17,845 nucleotides of DNA from an uncultured Psychrobacillus sp. GTDB taxonomy: Bacteria; Bacillota; Bacilli; Bacillales_A; Planococcaceae. Below, one piece after another: positions 7,239-13,815 of the stretch. The stretch is taken from positions 1 through 17,845 of the forward strand of contig CAKQHO010000070.1 of assembly GCA_934234185.1 (NCBI GenBank), given 5' to 3'. Position 1 is the stretch's first letter; the number at the start of each line of letters is the position of its first letter. Under the pieces are notes generated by a model. It saw only the letters and a list, made by a program, of their open reading frames with translations, was not told where the DNA came from and ran no database searches. The position numbers and the translations under genes were made by a program.

Positions 7239-8534
7239 CTATCCAAGAAGTGTGAATAGAATGATTGCTATCATAGTTGATATTTGGGTTAATACAACTG
7301 CCATACAGGCAACCGGTAAATAAGCAGTTTTAAAGGTCTCTTTTGAAATATTTCTAATGGTTGTAACAACGTACCCATTATGCGGAAGGGACGCAAGCCC
7401 ATCAGAGGACATTACGGATACACGGTGTAATGCACCTGGATCAATGCCCATATTTAAGTAAATTGGTGAGAGAATTGGTAATGCAATGCCTAATCCGCCA
7501 GATGCTGAGCCAGTTAATCCTGCAATTAAATTAATACAAAGTGCCATACTTAATAGTGGAGGACCTGGAATTTGTAGCACTGTATCAACAATCTGCGTAA
7601 ATCCTGTAGTCATTGCAGCAACTTTACCGAAAGCGATGACAGCAGAAGTATTACACACGGCTATAATTGCATCGTTAGCCCCTTTACCCATTACGTCCCA
7701 AAATTTAGAAAGATGCTTAAACATAATAACTAAGGCTACAATGATTGCGGTAAGCAAGGAGAAAATAGTAGCTGTATTCGCAATAAAAAATTGTGAATAA
7801 GAGATCATACCACCTATTACCACTAGTACTGGTAATAGTGCTTGAAGGATGCTCGGTAGGTTTTTATCGTTTTGTTCAAGATCTTTATCTGACTCATATG
7901 TAACAAAGCCCTCACCACGCTTTTTAGCACGATTGACCATCCAATATAACCAATAGGAGCCTGCTACAAAAGTAAACAAACCTACTACTAGACCAACGCC
8001 TAACCCAGAGTATGGAGTAGTTCCGAAAAATTCTGTAGGCATAATATTTTGAATTTCAGGTGAACCTGGTAAATACATCGTAAATGTAACAGAACCAAAA
8101 ACTAGTGCCGCTGGTATAAATCGACGAGGTAAATTAGCAGTCTTGAATAATGAAACTGCGATAGGATAAACAGCAAAGCCAACAACGAAGAGAGATACGC
8201 CTCCATATGTCATAATTGCACAGGCTAAGACTACAGCCATAATTGCTCCTTTTGGACCAATGATTTTCATAATCCATCTAGCGATCGATTCAGCTGCCCC
8301 GGTGTCAGCCATAATCTTACCGAAAATCGCACCAAGTAAGAAAATTAGAAAATACGAAGCAAAATATCCTGTAAACCCTTGCATATAGGTGCCTGTCATC
8401 GCTTCCACAACATCGAGCCCAGATACTAATGCTATAAATACGCTGGCTAAGAGTGCACTAACAATGATATTAACGCCTTGAAATGTCATAAAAATTAATA
8501 TTGCTAAACCAATTAATAGTAAAACGACGTTCAT
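7239..8534 (-). CDS. GntP-family organic acid permease, 431 aa
   Basis: Very hydrophobic throughout, with roughly 12 membrane segments, and motifs seen in GntP-type proton-coupled carboxylate transporters: an N-terminal GQGVNI-like FQGVNIIVSALLASV stretch, the LGAIFGKIMADTGAAESIARW segment and GLTGSASGGLGIALPIL near the C-terminus. The nearest type I recall is the group linked with 3-hydroxybutyrate use (B. subtilis YxjC and relatives), so a short hydroxy- or oxo-acid is a fair guess. I chose the ATG at 8532-8534 because GGAGG stands 7 bases upstream; an in-frame GTG two codons earlier touches that site. It is the second gene of the operon, 14 bases after the hydratase, and probably imports the substrate of the pathway. 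Confidence 0.88.
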   Translation of the reverse strand: MNVVLLLIGLAILIFMTFQGVNIIVSALLASVFIALVSGLDVVEAMTGTYMQGFTGYFASYFLIFLLGAIFGKIMADTGAAESIARWIMKIIGPKGAIMAVVLACAIMTYGGVSLFVVGFAVYPIAVSLFKTANLPRRFIPAALVFGSVTFTMYLPGSPEIQNIMPTEFFGTTPYSGLGVGLVVGLFTFVAGSYWLYWMVNRAKKRGEGFVTYESDKDLEQNDKNLPSILQALLPVLVVIGGMISYSQFFIANTATIFSLLTAIIVALVIMFKHLSKFWDVMGKGANDAIIAVCNTSAVIAFGKVAAMTTGFTQIVDTVLQIPGPPLLSMALCINLIAGLTGSASGGLGIALPILSPIYLNMGIDPGALHRVSVMSSDGLASLPHNGYVVTTIRNISKETFKTAYLPVACMAVVLTQISTMIAIILFTLLG

Positions 8535-8548
8535 GAACACTCCTCCAA

Positions 8549-9325
8549 TTATCCTTTAAAATTAGGCTTTCTCTTTTCAATGAATGCTTTTATTCCCTCT
8601 TTTGCATCTGGGTGCTTAAAGATGTCTATAAATAGTTTCTTCTCATGTTCAATGGCATCCTCAAACGAATTTCTTTCACCGGTTAATACAGCTTCTTTTA
8701 TACTTTTATGTGCCTGTAAAGATTTCTCGGAAATTTCTCGGGCTTTATTTAAAACCATTTCAAACCCTTCCCCAGTTTTGAAAACTTCATTTATAAGTCC
8801 ATAGCTAAGACCTTGTTCCGAAGTAATTGGTGAACCAAAGTACATCATTTCGAGTGCTCTTGCCTTTCCGATTAACTTTGTGAGACGTTGTGTTCCACCT
8901 GCTCCCGGAAAAATACCTAGGTTAATCTCGGGAACTCCTAATTTCGTGTGTTCCTCTGCATATCGAAGATCAAAAGCCATTGCGACTTCTAAGCCCCCGC
9001 CTAAAGTTAGACCATTTAAAAAAGCAATAGTTGGTTTAGGGAAATTTTCAATAAAATTAATGACATAATGATTTTTTGTTACACTTTCCTCAAGTCCAGA
9101 TGATTCAATCCAATTCGGGAATTCCTTAATATCAGCACCTGCAATAAAATATTTTTCACCTAATCCACGTAAGACGACTACATGAACAGATGAATCGTTT
9201 AGGAATTCCTGAAAACATTTTAATAATTCATCAGCTAAATTATTACTCAGAGCATTTACTGGCGGATTATTAATTTCTATTACGGCTGTATGTCCAAGTA
9301 TTTGAACATTGAGTAATTGATCCAT
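8549..9325 (-). CDS. enoyl-CoA hydratase, 258 aa
   Basis: Canonical crotonase that adds water across a 2-enoyl-CoA. Both catalytic glutamates are present at the right spacing: E113 in GGGLE and E133 in GVPEINLG. Oxyanion-hole segments are IAGADIKEF (61-69) and LGGGLE (108-113); GIFPGAGGTQRL follows and the C-terminus is GIKAFIEKRKPNFKG, all typical. Length is normal. ATG at 9323-9325 is preceded by AAGGGGGAG. It is the first gene of the six-gene leftward operon, with the 18-bp operator only 15 bases upstream of the start codon and a strong promoter behind it. It contrasts with the second crotonase of the operon, which lacks one glutamate. Confidence 0.92.
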   Translation of the reverse strand: MDQLLNVQILGHTAVIEINNPPVNALSNNLADELLKCFQEFLNDSSVHVVVLRGLGEKYFIAGADIKEFPNWIESSGLEESVTKNHYVINFIENFPKPTIAFLNGLTLGGGLEVAMAFDLRYAEEHTKLGVPEINLGIFPGAGGTQRLTKLIGKARALEMMYFGSPITSEQGLSYGLINEVFKTGEGFEMVLNKAREISEKSLQAHKSIKEAVLTGERNSFEDAIEHEKKLFIDIFKHPDAKEGIKAFIEKRKPNFKG

Positions 9326-9340
9326 AAAATTCTCCCCCTT

Positions 9341-9358
9341 AATGTATACGTATACATT
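9341..9358. promoter_or_regulatory. operator 1, perfect 18-bp palindrome
   Basis: AATGTATACGTATACATT is a perfect palindrome with a central CG, as expected for a LacI/GalR-family operator. An identical copy lies at 10553-10570. It falls in the untranslated leader of the leftward operon, about 17-34 bases after the predicted start of transcription, so a bound repressor could block elongation or late initiation. Confidence 0.85.
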
Positions 9359-9362
9359 TTCT

Positions 9363-9376
9363 AGTAAGCGTTTACA
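9363..9376. promoter_or_regulatory. candidate CcpA cre site at the leftward promoter
   Basis: AGTAAGCGTTTACA matches the high-affinity type TGTAAGCGTTTACA at 13 of 14 bases. It overlaps the predicted start of transcription of the leftward operon, a usual place for carbon catabolite repression. Since LacI-family proteins bind similar palindromes, it could instead be a second, weaker site for the local regulator. Confidence 0.5.
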
Positions 9377-9381
9377 TAATC

Positions 9382-9410
9382 ACTATAAAATCATAAGAAG
9401 ATTCTGTCAA
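9382..9410 (-). promoter_or_regulatory. sigma-A promoter of the six-gene leftward operon
   Basis: Read on the minus strand, TTGACA (9405-9410) and TATAGT (9382-9387) are separated by exactly 17 bases. The -35 is a full consensus match and the -10 differs at one position. Transcription would start near 9375, upstream of operator 1 and within the cre-like site. Confidence 0.75.
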
Positions 9411-9442
9411 TATACAATTCTATAAATATATTACAAAAAAAT

Positions 9443-9456
9443 AATTAGCGTTTTCA
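9443..9456. promoter_or_regulatory. weak cre-like sequence upstream of the LacI gene
   Basis: AATTAGCGTTTTCA agrees with a TGAAAGCGTTTTCA-type cre at 10 of 14 bases, with the core AGCGTTTTCA intact. It lies upstream of both divergent promoters. It is only a suggestion on this evidence. Confidence 0.25.
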
Positions 9457-9473
9457 TTTGCTTCTTCTTTTTT

Positions 9474-9502
9474 TTGCATAAATGTACAACCGCATATAGA
9501 AT
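9474..9502 (+). promoter_or_regulatory. candidate sigma-A promoter of the LacI-family gene
   Basis: TTGCAT (9474-9479) and TAGAAT (9497-9502) are separated by 17 bases. Transcription would start near 9509, which fits the TTG start at 9532 and argues against an earlier one. Confidence 0.45.
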
Positions 9503-9531
9503 ATTAGTTGAGTAATAATGGAGGTGTGGAT

Positions 9532-10527
9532 TTGGTAAGTTCTAAAGATGTAGCGAAACGAGCAGGGGTTTCACAAGCCACTGTTTCAAGAGTGTTAAAT
9601 TCACCAGAAGTAGTTAAAAAAGAGACAGTAATTAAGGTAAAACAAGCAATTGAAGAATTGAATTATATTCCTAATGCAAATGCTAGATCTCTTGTTCAAA
9701 ATAGAATTGGGACGATTATGTTATTATCTGGACCATTAAATAATCCTTTTTTTGTGGATACTACAAGTGCAATTATAAATTATGCCAGTAAGGTTGACTA
9801 CCGTGTTCAGGTTCAATTTGTTAATGATAATAATTTAGAAAAAGCATATGTAAATGCTTTAGAACAAATGAATGATGGAATTATATTATCCTGTATTCTT
9901 GAAGATGATCCGATATTTGATAAGTTAAAAAGACTAAATCTACCTTTTATTACATATAACAGAAAACATAAATCAAATGAAAATTTTGTTGAGATTGACA
10001 ATTTTCATGCTGGTGAACTCAGCTTCCAACACATGAAAGAATTAGAACATCAATATATTGGATGGATTGGAGGACAGCTTAATGTAACTACATTCAAGAA
10101 TCGGTATGAAGGATTTCTATCTGCAACGAAAAAGGCTAATCATGAAATCAATTCCCAATACCTTATAAATGATGTAATTTCAAAGGCAGATATAGAAGAA
10201 GCTTTTTTTAATTTAATGCATCTTCGCACCCCTCCTACCGCTATATGTGCAGCTACTGATTCCATTGCACTCGATTTGATTGATATCGCAAAAAAGTCGA
10301 ATATCTTAATTCCGGAAGAGCTTAGTATTATGGGTATTGATAATGTGGAAATCAGCCAGCATGGCATGGTTGAGCTAACTACCATTGGTAGTAAATATAA
10401 GAAGAACTTAGGATATATCGCCATTAGAGAACTAATAACCATGATTGAAGAAAAAAATAATAGTTGCGTTCGAATAACAGAGCCTGTTAAACTTTTTGTA
10501 AGGAAGACAACACAGCGAGCAAAATAA
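9532..10527 (+). CDS. LacI-family transcriptional regulator, 331 aa
   Basis: The N-terminal helix-turn-helix (SSKDVAKRAGVSQATVSRVLN, residues 3-23) and the hinge helix YIPNANARSL (45-54), with the minor-groove leucine L54, are textbook LacI/GalR. A periplasmic-binding-protein-like effector domain follows from about residue 60. I chose the TTG at 9532 because GGAGG lies 7 bases upstream; the frame is open back to a TTG at 9508, but that is at the predicted transcription start. It stands between the two metabolic arms, and identical perfect palindromes with a central CG lie before each, so it is very probably their repressor. The inducer is unknown; most relatives sense sugars, but this one is tied to an acyl-CoA pathway. 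No terminator separates it from the downstream aldehyde dehydrogenase gene. Confidence 0.92.
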   Translation: MVSSKDVAKRAGVSQATVSRVLNSPEVVKKETVIKVKQAIEELNYIPNANARSLVQNRIGTIMLLSGPLNNPFFVDTTSAIINYASKVDYRVQVQFVNDNNLEKAYVNALEQMNDGIILSCILEDDPIFDKLKRLNLPFITYNRKHKSNENFVEIDNFHAGELSFQHMKELEHQYIGWIGGQLNVTTFKNRYEGFLSATKKANHEINSQYLINDVISKADIEEAFFNLMHLRTPPTAICAATDSIALDLIDIAKKSNILIPEELSIMGIDNVEISQHGMVELTTIGSKYKKNLGYIAIRELITMIEEKNNSCVRITEPVKLFVRKTTQRAK

Positions 10528-10552
10528 TCCCTGTGTTTTTCTTTTAAATCAA

Positions 10553-10570
10553 AATGTATACGTATACATT
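10553..10570. promoter_or_regulatory. operator 2, perfect 18-bp palindrome
   Basis: Identical in all 18 bases to operator 1 at 9341-9358. It lies between the LacI-family gene and the aldehyde dehydrogenase gene, 39 bases before the ATG. No strong -35/-10 pair is evident here; the TATAC repeats of the palindrome may themselves serve as the -10. If so, binding would directly occlude the polymerase. Confidence 0.85.
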
Positions 10571-10583
10571 CTTGGCGTTTACA
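10570..10583. promoter_or_regulatory. possible cre site next to operator 2
   Basis: TCTTGGCGTTTACA agrees with TGTAAGCGTTTACA at 11 of 14 bases and contains the same GCGTTTACA half as the site at 9363-9376. It directly abuts operator 2. Confidence 0.3.
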
Positions 10584-10609
10584 AACTTTAAAACAAGGAT
10601 GATGATGGT

Positions 10610-12034
10610 ATGAAAAAAATGTTATACATTAATGGGAAGTGGGTCGAAGGCACAAAATATACAACTTTACATTCTCCATATCAAAATAAAATATTAGCAG
10701 AAATACCCGTTGCTACATCAGAACAAGTAGAAGAAGCAATAAAAGCAGCGAAACAAGCTGAAGAAGAAATGCAATCTCTTACCTCACTGGAAAAATCACA
10801 AATTCTTTTACAAATTTGTAGGCAGCTTGAAGAGAGAAAAAGTGAAGGTGCAATAATTATCGCTAATGAAGCAGCAAAACCACTGAAATTTGCATTGGCC
10901 GAGATGGAGAGAACAATAGAAACTTATCGCTTCGCCGCTGAAGAAGTAAAACGACTTACAGGAGAACTAGTACCAATGGATGCTGCCAAAAATGGTGCAA
11001 ATAAACTTGCCTATACACTTCTAACTCCTATTGGAACTGTTGCAGCGATTACACCGTTTAATTTTCCGCAAAATTTAGTAGCACATAAAGTTGGCCCAGC
11101 TATTGCAGCTGGAAATACTGTTATTCTTAAACCTGCATCACAAACACCATTATCAGCACTATTTTTAGCTGAAATTATTCATCATACAGATTTACCTAAA
11201 GGGGCTTTTCAAGTTCTAACAGGAAATGGCTCTCAAATCGGTGATCGTTTAGTTCTTCATGACGATATTAACATGATTACATTCACAGGTAGTCCTACTG
11301 TTGGGAAATCCATAAAAAATAAGGCTGGTCTAAAAAAGGTTGCACTTGAATTGGGATCTAATGCAGGCTGTATCGTAGACAATGGTACAGACATAAAAGC
11401 AATAGCACAAAAATGTGTTATAGGAGCTTTTTCTAACCAAGGACAAATCTGCATATCATTACAAAGAATATATGTAATGGAAGACAGTTATCATATATTT
11501 TTGAATGAATTAAAAGCTTTTACTTCATCTTTAATCATTGGTAACCCACTAGATATAGAGACGGATATCTCTCCTATGATTAATAGAAAAGAGACTGAAA
11601 GAGCGAAGGCTTGGATTGATGAAGCAGTAAACATGGGCGCTACTATAGAATGTGGTGGTGAAATTGTGAATAATTCTTTACAACCCACTATATTATCAAA
11701 TGTACCTCATTATGCACAAATATCGTGTCAAGAAGCATTTGCACCTGTAGTGTTGATTAATAAAATTTCATCTATTGAAGAAGGAATTGGAGAAATTAAT
11801 AACTCTGTTTATGGTCTTCAGGCGGGTATATTTACAAATAATATTTCAAATGCATTTATCGCATCCAAAAAACTCCAGGTAGGTGGAGTAATTATTAATG
11901 ATGTTCCTACATTCAGAGTTGATCAAATGCCTTACGGTGGAGTAAAGGACAGTGGAACTGGTCGCGAGGGAGTAAAATATGCAATGGAAGAAATGACGGA
12001 GATGAAACTTATCGTATGGAATGAGGTATTTTAA
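10610..12034 (+). CDS. NAD(P)-dependent aldehyde dehydrogenase, 474 aa
   Basis: Oxidises an aldehyde to the acid, or possibly to another product. Family residues are in place: N151 in TPFNFP, K174 in LKPAS, FTGS at 225-228, the general base E247 in LELGS, and the catalytic cysteine C281 in NQGQICIS. Length and arrangement resemble lactaldehyde/succinate-semialdehyde dehydrogenase-like enzymes rather than the CoA-acylating ones, but specificity cannot be read off. ATG at 10610 has AAGGA 10 bases upstream. It is followed with no gap by the alcohol dehydrogenase gene. The operator upstream and the shared regulator connect it to the CoA-ester genes, so an aldehyde is probably a pathway intermediate or a toxic by-product. 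Confidence 0.9.
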   Translation: MKKMLYINGKWVEGTKYTTLHSPYQNKILAEIPVATSEQVEEAIKAAKQAEEEMQSLTSLEKSQILLQICRQLEERKSEGAIIIANEAAKPLKFALAEMERTIETYRFAAEEVKRLTGELVPMDAAKNGANKLAYTLLTPIGTVAAITPFNFPQNLVAHKVGPAIAAGNTVILKPASQTPLSALFLAEIIHHTDLPKGAFQVLTGNGSQIGDRLVLHDDINMITFTGSPTVGKSIKNKAGLKKVALELGSNAGCIVDNGTDIKAIAQKCVIGAFSNQGQICISLQRIYVMEDSYHIFLNELKAFTSSLIIGNPLDIETDISPMINRKETERAKAWIDEAVNMGATIECGGEIVNNSLQPTILSNVPHYAQISCQEAFAPVVLINKISSIEEGIGEINNSVYGLQAGIFTNNISNAFIASKKLQVGGVIINDVPTFRVDQMPYGGVKDSGTGREGVKYAMEEMTEMKLIVWNEVF

Positions 12035-13210
12035 ATGTCAAACACGATTAGCTTTGTAAGTAAAAACCATGTTGGATGGGGTTCCATTCAATTCTTAAAC
12101 GATGAAGTTCAGTCCTTTTATGTAAGGAAAGTATTAGTAATAGCTGACCCCTTTTTAGTTGAATATGGAATCGTAGATAAAATCATCAAGCAGCTAGACA
12201 AAAATATAGAAATAAGCATTTATTCGAAAATATCTCCGGAACCCACTTTAACAATGGGAGAAGAACTTGTTTCTTTTACACGTGAGAAAAACTCGGAATT
12301 AATAATTGGCATTGGTGGAGGTAGTGCCTTAGATTTGGCTAAAGTTGCAGCTGTACTTGCTACTCAGGATGGAGATGTTAAAGACTATTTAAATTTAACT
12401 GGTACCCAACAACTTAAAAATAAAGGGTTACCAAAAATCTTAATTCCTACTACTTCAGGTACCGGTTCAGAGGTAACCAATATTAGTGTATTAGCATTAG
12501 AAACAACAAAAGATGTTATTACGCACGACTATCTTCTTGCAGATGTCGCAATAGTCGATCCAGAATTAACGCTTTCCTTACCACCTAGAATCACCGCATC
12601 AACTGGAGTAGATGCCCTCACACATGCTGTTGAAGCATATGTCTCATTAAATGCAAATCCTATTACAGACGCTTTAGCAATAAGGGCTATTCAATTAATA
12701 AGTAACTCTCTCAGAAAAGCCGTTTGGGATGGTACAAATGTTCAAGCACGAACTGATTTAAGCTACGGAAGTTACTTAGCAGGACTTGCATTTTATAATG
12801 CAGGAGTGGCTGGTGTACATGCGCTAGCTTATCCATTAGGTGGTAAATTTCATATTGCACATGGTGAATCAAATGCAGTACTACTCCCCTACGTTATGGG
12901 CTATATTCGGCCAAGTTGTAAAAAGCGTATGACGGATATATATGCTGCTATGGGCTTTAATCCAATTCAGCTTTCTGAAGAAGAGGCTTCTATAAAATGT
13001 GTTGACGAGCTTATCCGTTTAATAAATGATATTGAAATTCCGATTACTTTAAAGGATTTCCAGATTGAAGAATCCGATTTGAAGGATTTAACCAGTAATG
13101 CATTACAACAAAAAAGGCTCCTTGCAAGATCACCAATGCCCTTGTTAGAAGAAGATATTTTTAATATTTATCAAGCAGCCTATCATGGTCAGCAATCTGG
13201 GAGTAGATGA
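12035..13210 (+). CDS. iron-type (group III) alcohol dehydrogenase, 391 aa
   Basis: NAD(P)-dependent interconversion of an alcohol and an aldehyde. The cofactor-binding GGGSALDLAK (94-103) and PTTSGTGSEVT (138-148) are present, and the four metal ligands match FucO-type spacing: D193, H197, H262 and H276. Length is normal. The ATG follows directly after the stop of the aldehyde dehydrogenase, with GAGG 8 bases upstream, so the two are co-translated. Together they could convert an alcohol to an acid, or handle an aldehyde in both directions. FucO-, EutG- or 4-hydroxybutyrate dehydrogenase-like roles all fit. A strong terminator lies about 70 bases after the stop. Confidence 0.9.
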   Translation: MSNTISFVSKNHVGWGSIQFLNDEVQSFYVRKVLVIADPFLVEYGIVDKIIKQLDKNIEISIYSKISPEPTLTMGEELVSFTREKNSELIIGIGGGSALDLAKVAAVLATQDGDVKDYLNLTGTQQLKNKGLPKILIPTTSGTGSEVTNISVLALETTKDVITHDYLLADVAIVDPELTLSLPPRITASTGVDALTHAVEAYVSLNANPITDALAIRAIQLISNSLRKAVWDGTNVQARTDLSYGSYLAGLAFYNAGVAGVHALAYPLGGKFHIAHGESNAVLLPYVMGYIRPSCKKRMTDIYAAMGFNPIQLSEEEASIKCVDELIRLINDIEIPITLKDFQIEESDLKDLTSNALQQKRLLARSPMPLLEEDIFNIYQAAYHGQQSGSR

Positions 13211-13281
13211 TTTAGAAGAATACTCACAGTCTTATAAACTTAATAGTTATTGGATTTTCCAATCTCAAATCTCTTTTAAGA

Positions 13282-13320
13282 AAAGCGTATTCCAATTTTT
13301 AGAATACGCTTTATTTTTTC
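13282..13320 (+). terminator. terminator of the regulator/dehydrogenase operon
   Basis: AAAGCGTATTC (13282-13292) and GAATACGCTTT (13302-13312) form a perfect 11-bp stem around a 9-base loop, followed by ATTTTTTC. The 3' flank shares GGAATACACTC with the flank of the hairpin at 1469-1498. Confidence 0.9.
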
Positions 13321-13431
13321 CCTACAAGTGGAATACACTCAGATATTCAGGAATATTATTTTAAATCTTTCACTCCCCCACTTCTACCTACACCTGCACT
13401 ACTAAAGCTGTCTAATCTCGCTCAAACTTCT

Positions 13432-13699
13432 CGTTACGTGTATACCATGGCATAGCTATTTGCATCTGGTTCGCTAAATTTCTTCGCACTCTTTACAGCT
13501 TGTTCAGTGCTACAATGCCCCCTACTGCACAAATAACTGGGGTAGACGTTACATTGTCTCTTACTAATGAGCTGTTATAATCGTTACAATCTAGAGTGAG
13601 TTTCAGAAGAGTTTCTGACACAGGTATAAACACTGCCTCTACCACACCACCTGTATCCACCTCCGAGTTATAGTAAATCTTCAGAAAAACATCTAACAA
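13432..13699 (-). pseudogene. possible frameshifted remnant of a small gene
   Basis: A 68-codon frame (13493-13699) has no convincing ribosome site at its TTG start. Its end, ...AVGGIVALNKL, breaks off just where another minus-strand frame continues as TEQAVKSAKKFSEPDANSYA and MVYT to a stop near 13438. A single base change in length around 13500 would join them into one protein of about 85 residues. I do not recognise the product. It may be a decayed gene, a sequencing error in a real one, or chance. Confidence 0.25.
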
Positions 13700-13722
13700 A
13701 GAGACTATAAAAAAATCTCATA

Positions 13723-13750
13723 TTGACATCCTCCCAAAATAGGTTAAGAT
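13723..13750 (+). promoter_or_regulatory. sigma-A promoter of the siderophore uptake operon
   Basis: TTGACA (13723-13728) and TAAGAT (13745-13750) are separated by 16 bases. Transcription would start near 13757, just before the Fur box. Confidence 0.65.
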
Positions 13751-13763
13751 AAATCTAGGAAAT

Positions 13764-13782
13764 GATAATGAGAATCTTTATC
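13764..13782. promoter_or_regulatory. Fur box
   Basis: GATAATGAGAATCTTTATC matches the 19-bp Fur consensus GATAATGATAATCATTATC at 17 positions, and the flanks extend the dyad (AATGATA ... TATCATT, 13761-13785). Its place immediately after the predicted transcription start fits iron-dependent repression of the uptake genes. Confidence 0.85.
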
Positions 13783-13815
13783 ATTTAAATAAAAATAAGA
13801 AGTGAGGCATATATC

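Larger units (their letters stand above)
13211..13815. other. 605-base intergenic spacer between the two operons
   Basis: Contains, in order, the terminator at 13282-13320, a GGAATACACTC repeat at 13331-13341, a possible decayed small gene on the minus strand (13432-13699), and the promoter and Fur box of the iron operon. No other gene or RNA is seen. Confidence 0.6.

Noticed and set aside
7486..7800. Rightward open frame opposite the permease gene
   Set aside because: It is antisense to well-conserved transporter sequence and has no ribosome site; the same applies to the other open frames opposite the crotonase, aldehyde dehydrogenase and FecCD genes.
3445..9325. Hydroxycinnamate (ferulate) degradation by ligase, hydratase-lyase and aldehyde dehydrogenase
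   Set aside because: The second crotonase lacks the glutamate used by hydroxycinnamoyl-CoA hydratase-lyase, and the extra permease, thioesterase and hydroxyacyl-CoA dehydrogenase do not need that route. It is kept only as a substrate to test.
9508..9531. Earlier TTG start (9508) for the LacI-family gene
   Set aside because: The good ribosome site GGAGG at 9520-9524 lies inside that extension and serves the TTG at 9532; the extra residues are not part of the usual LacI N-terminus.
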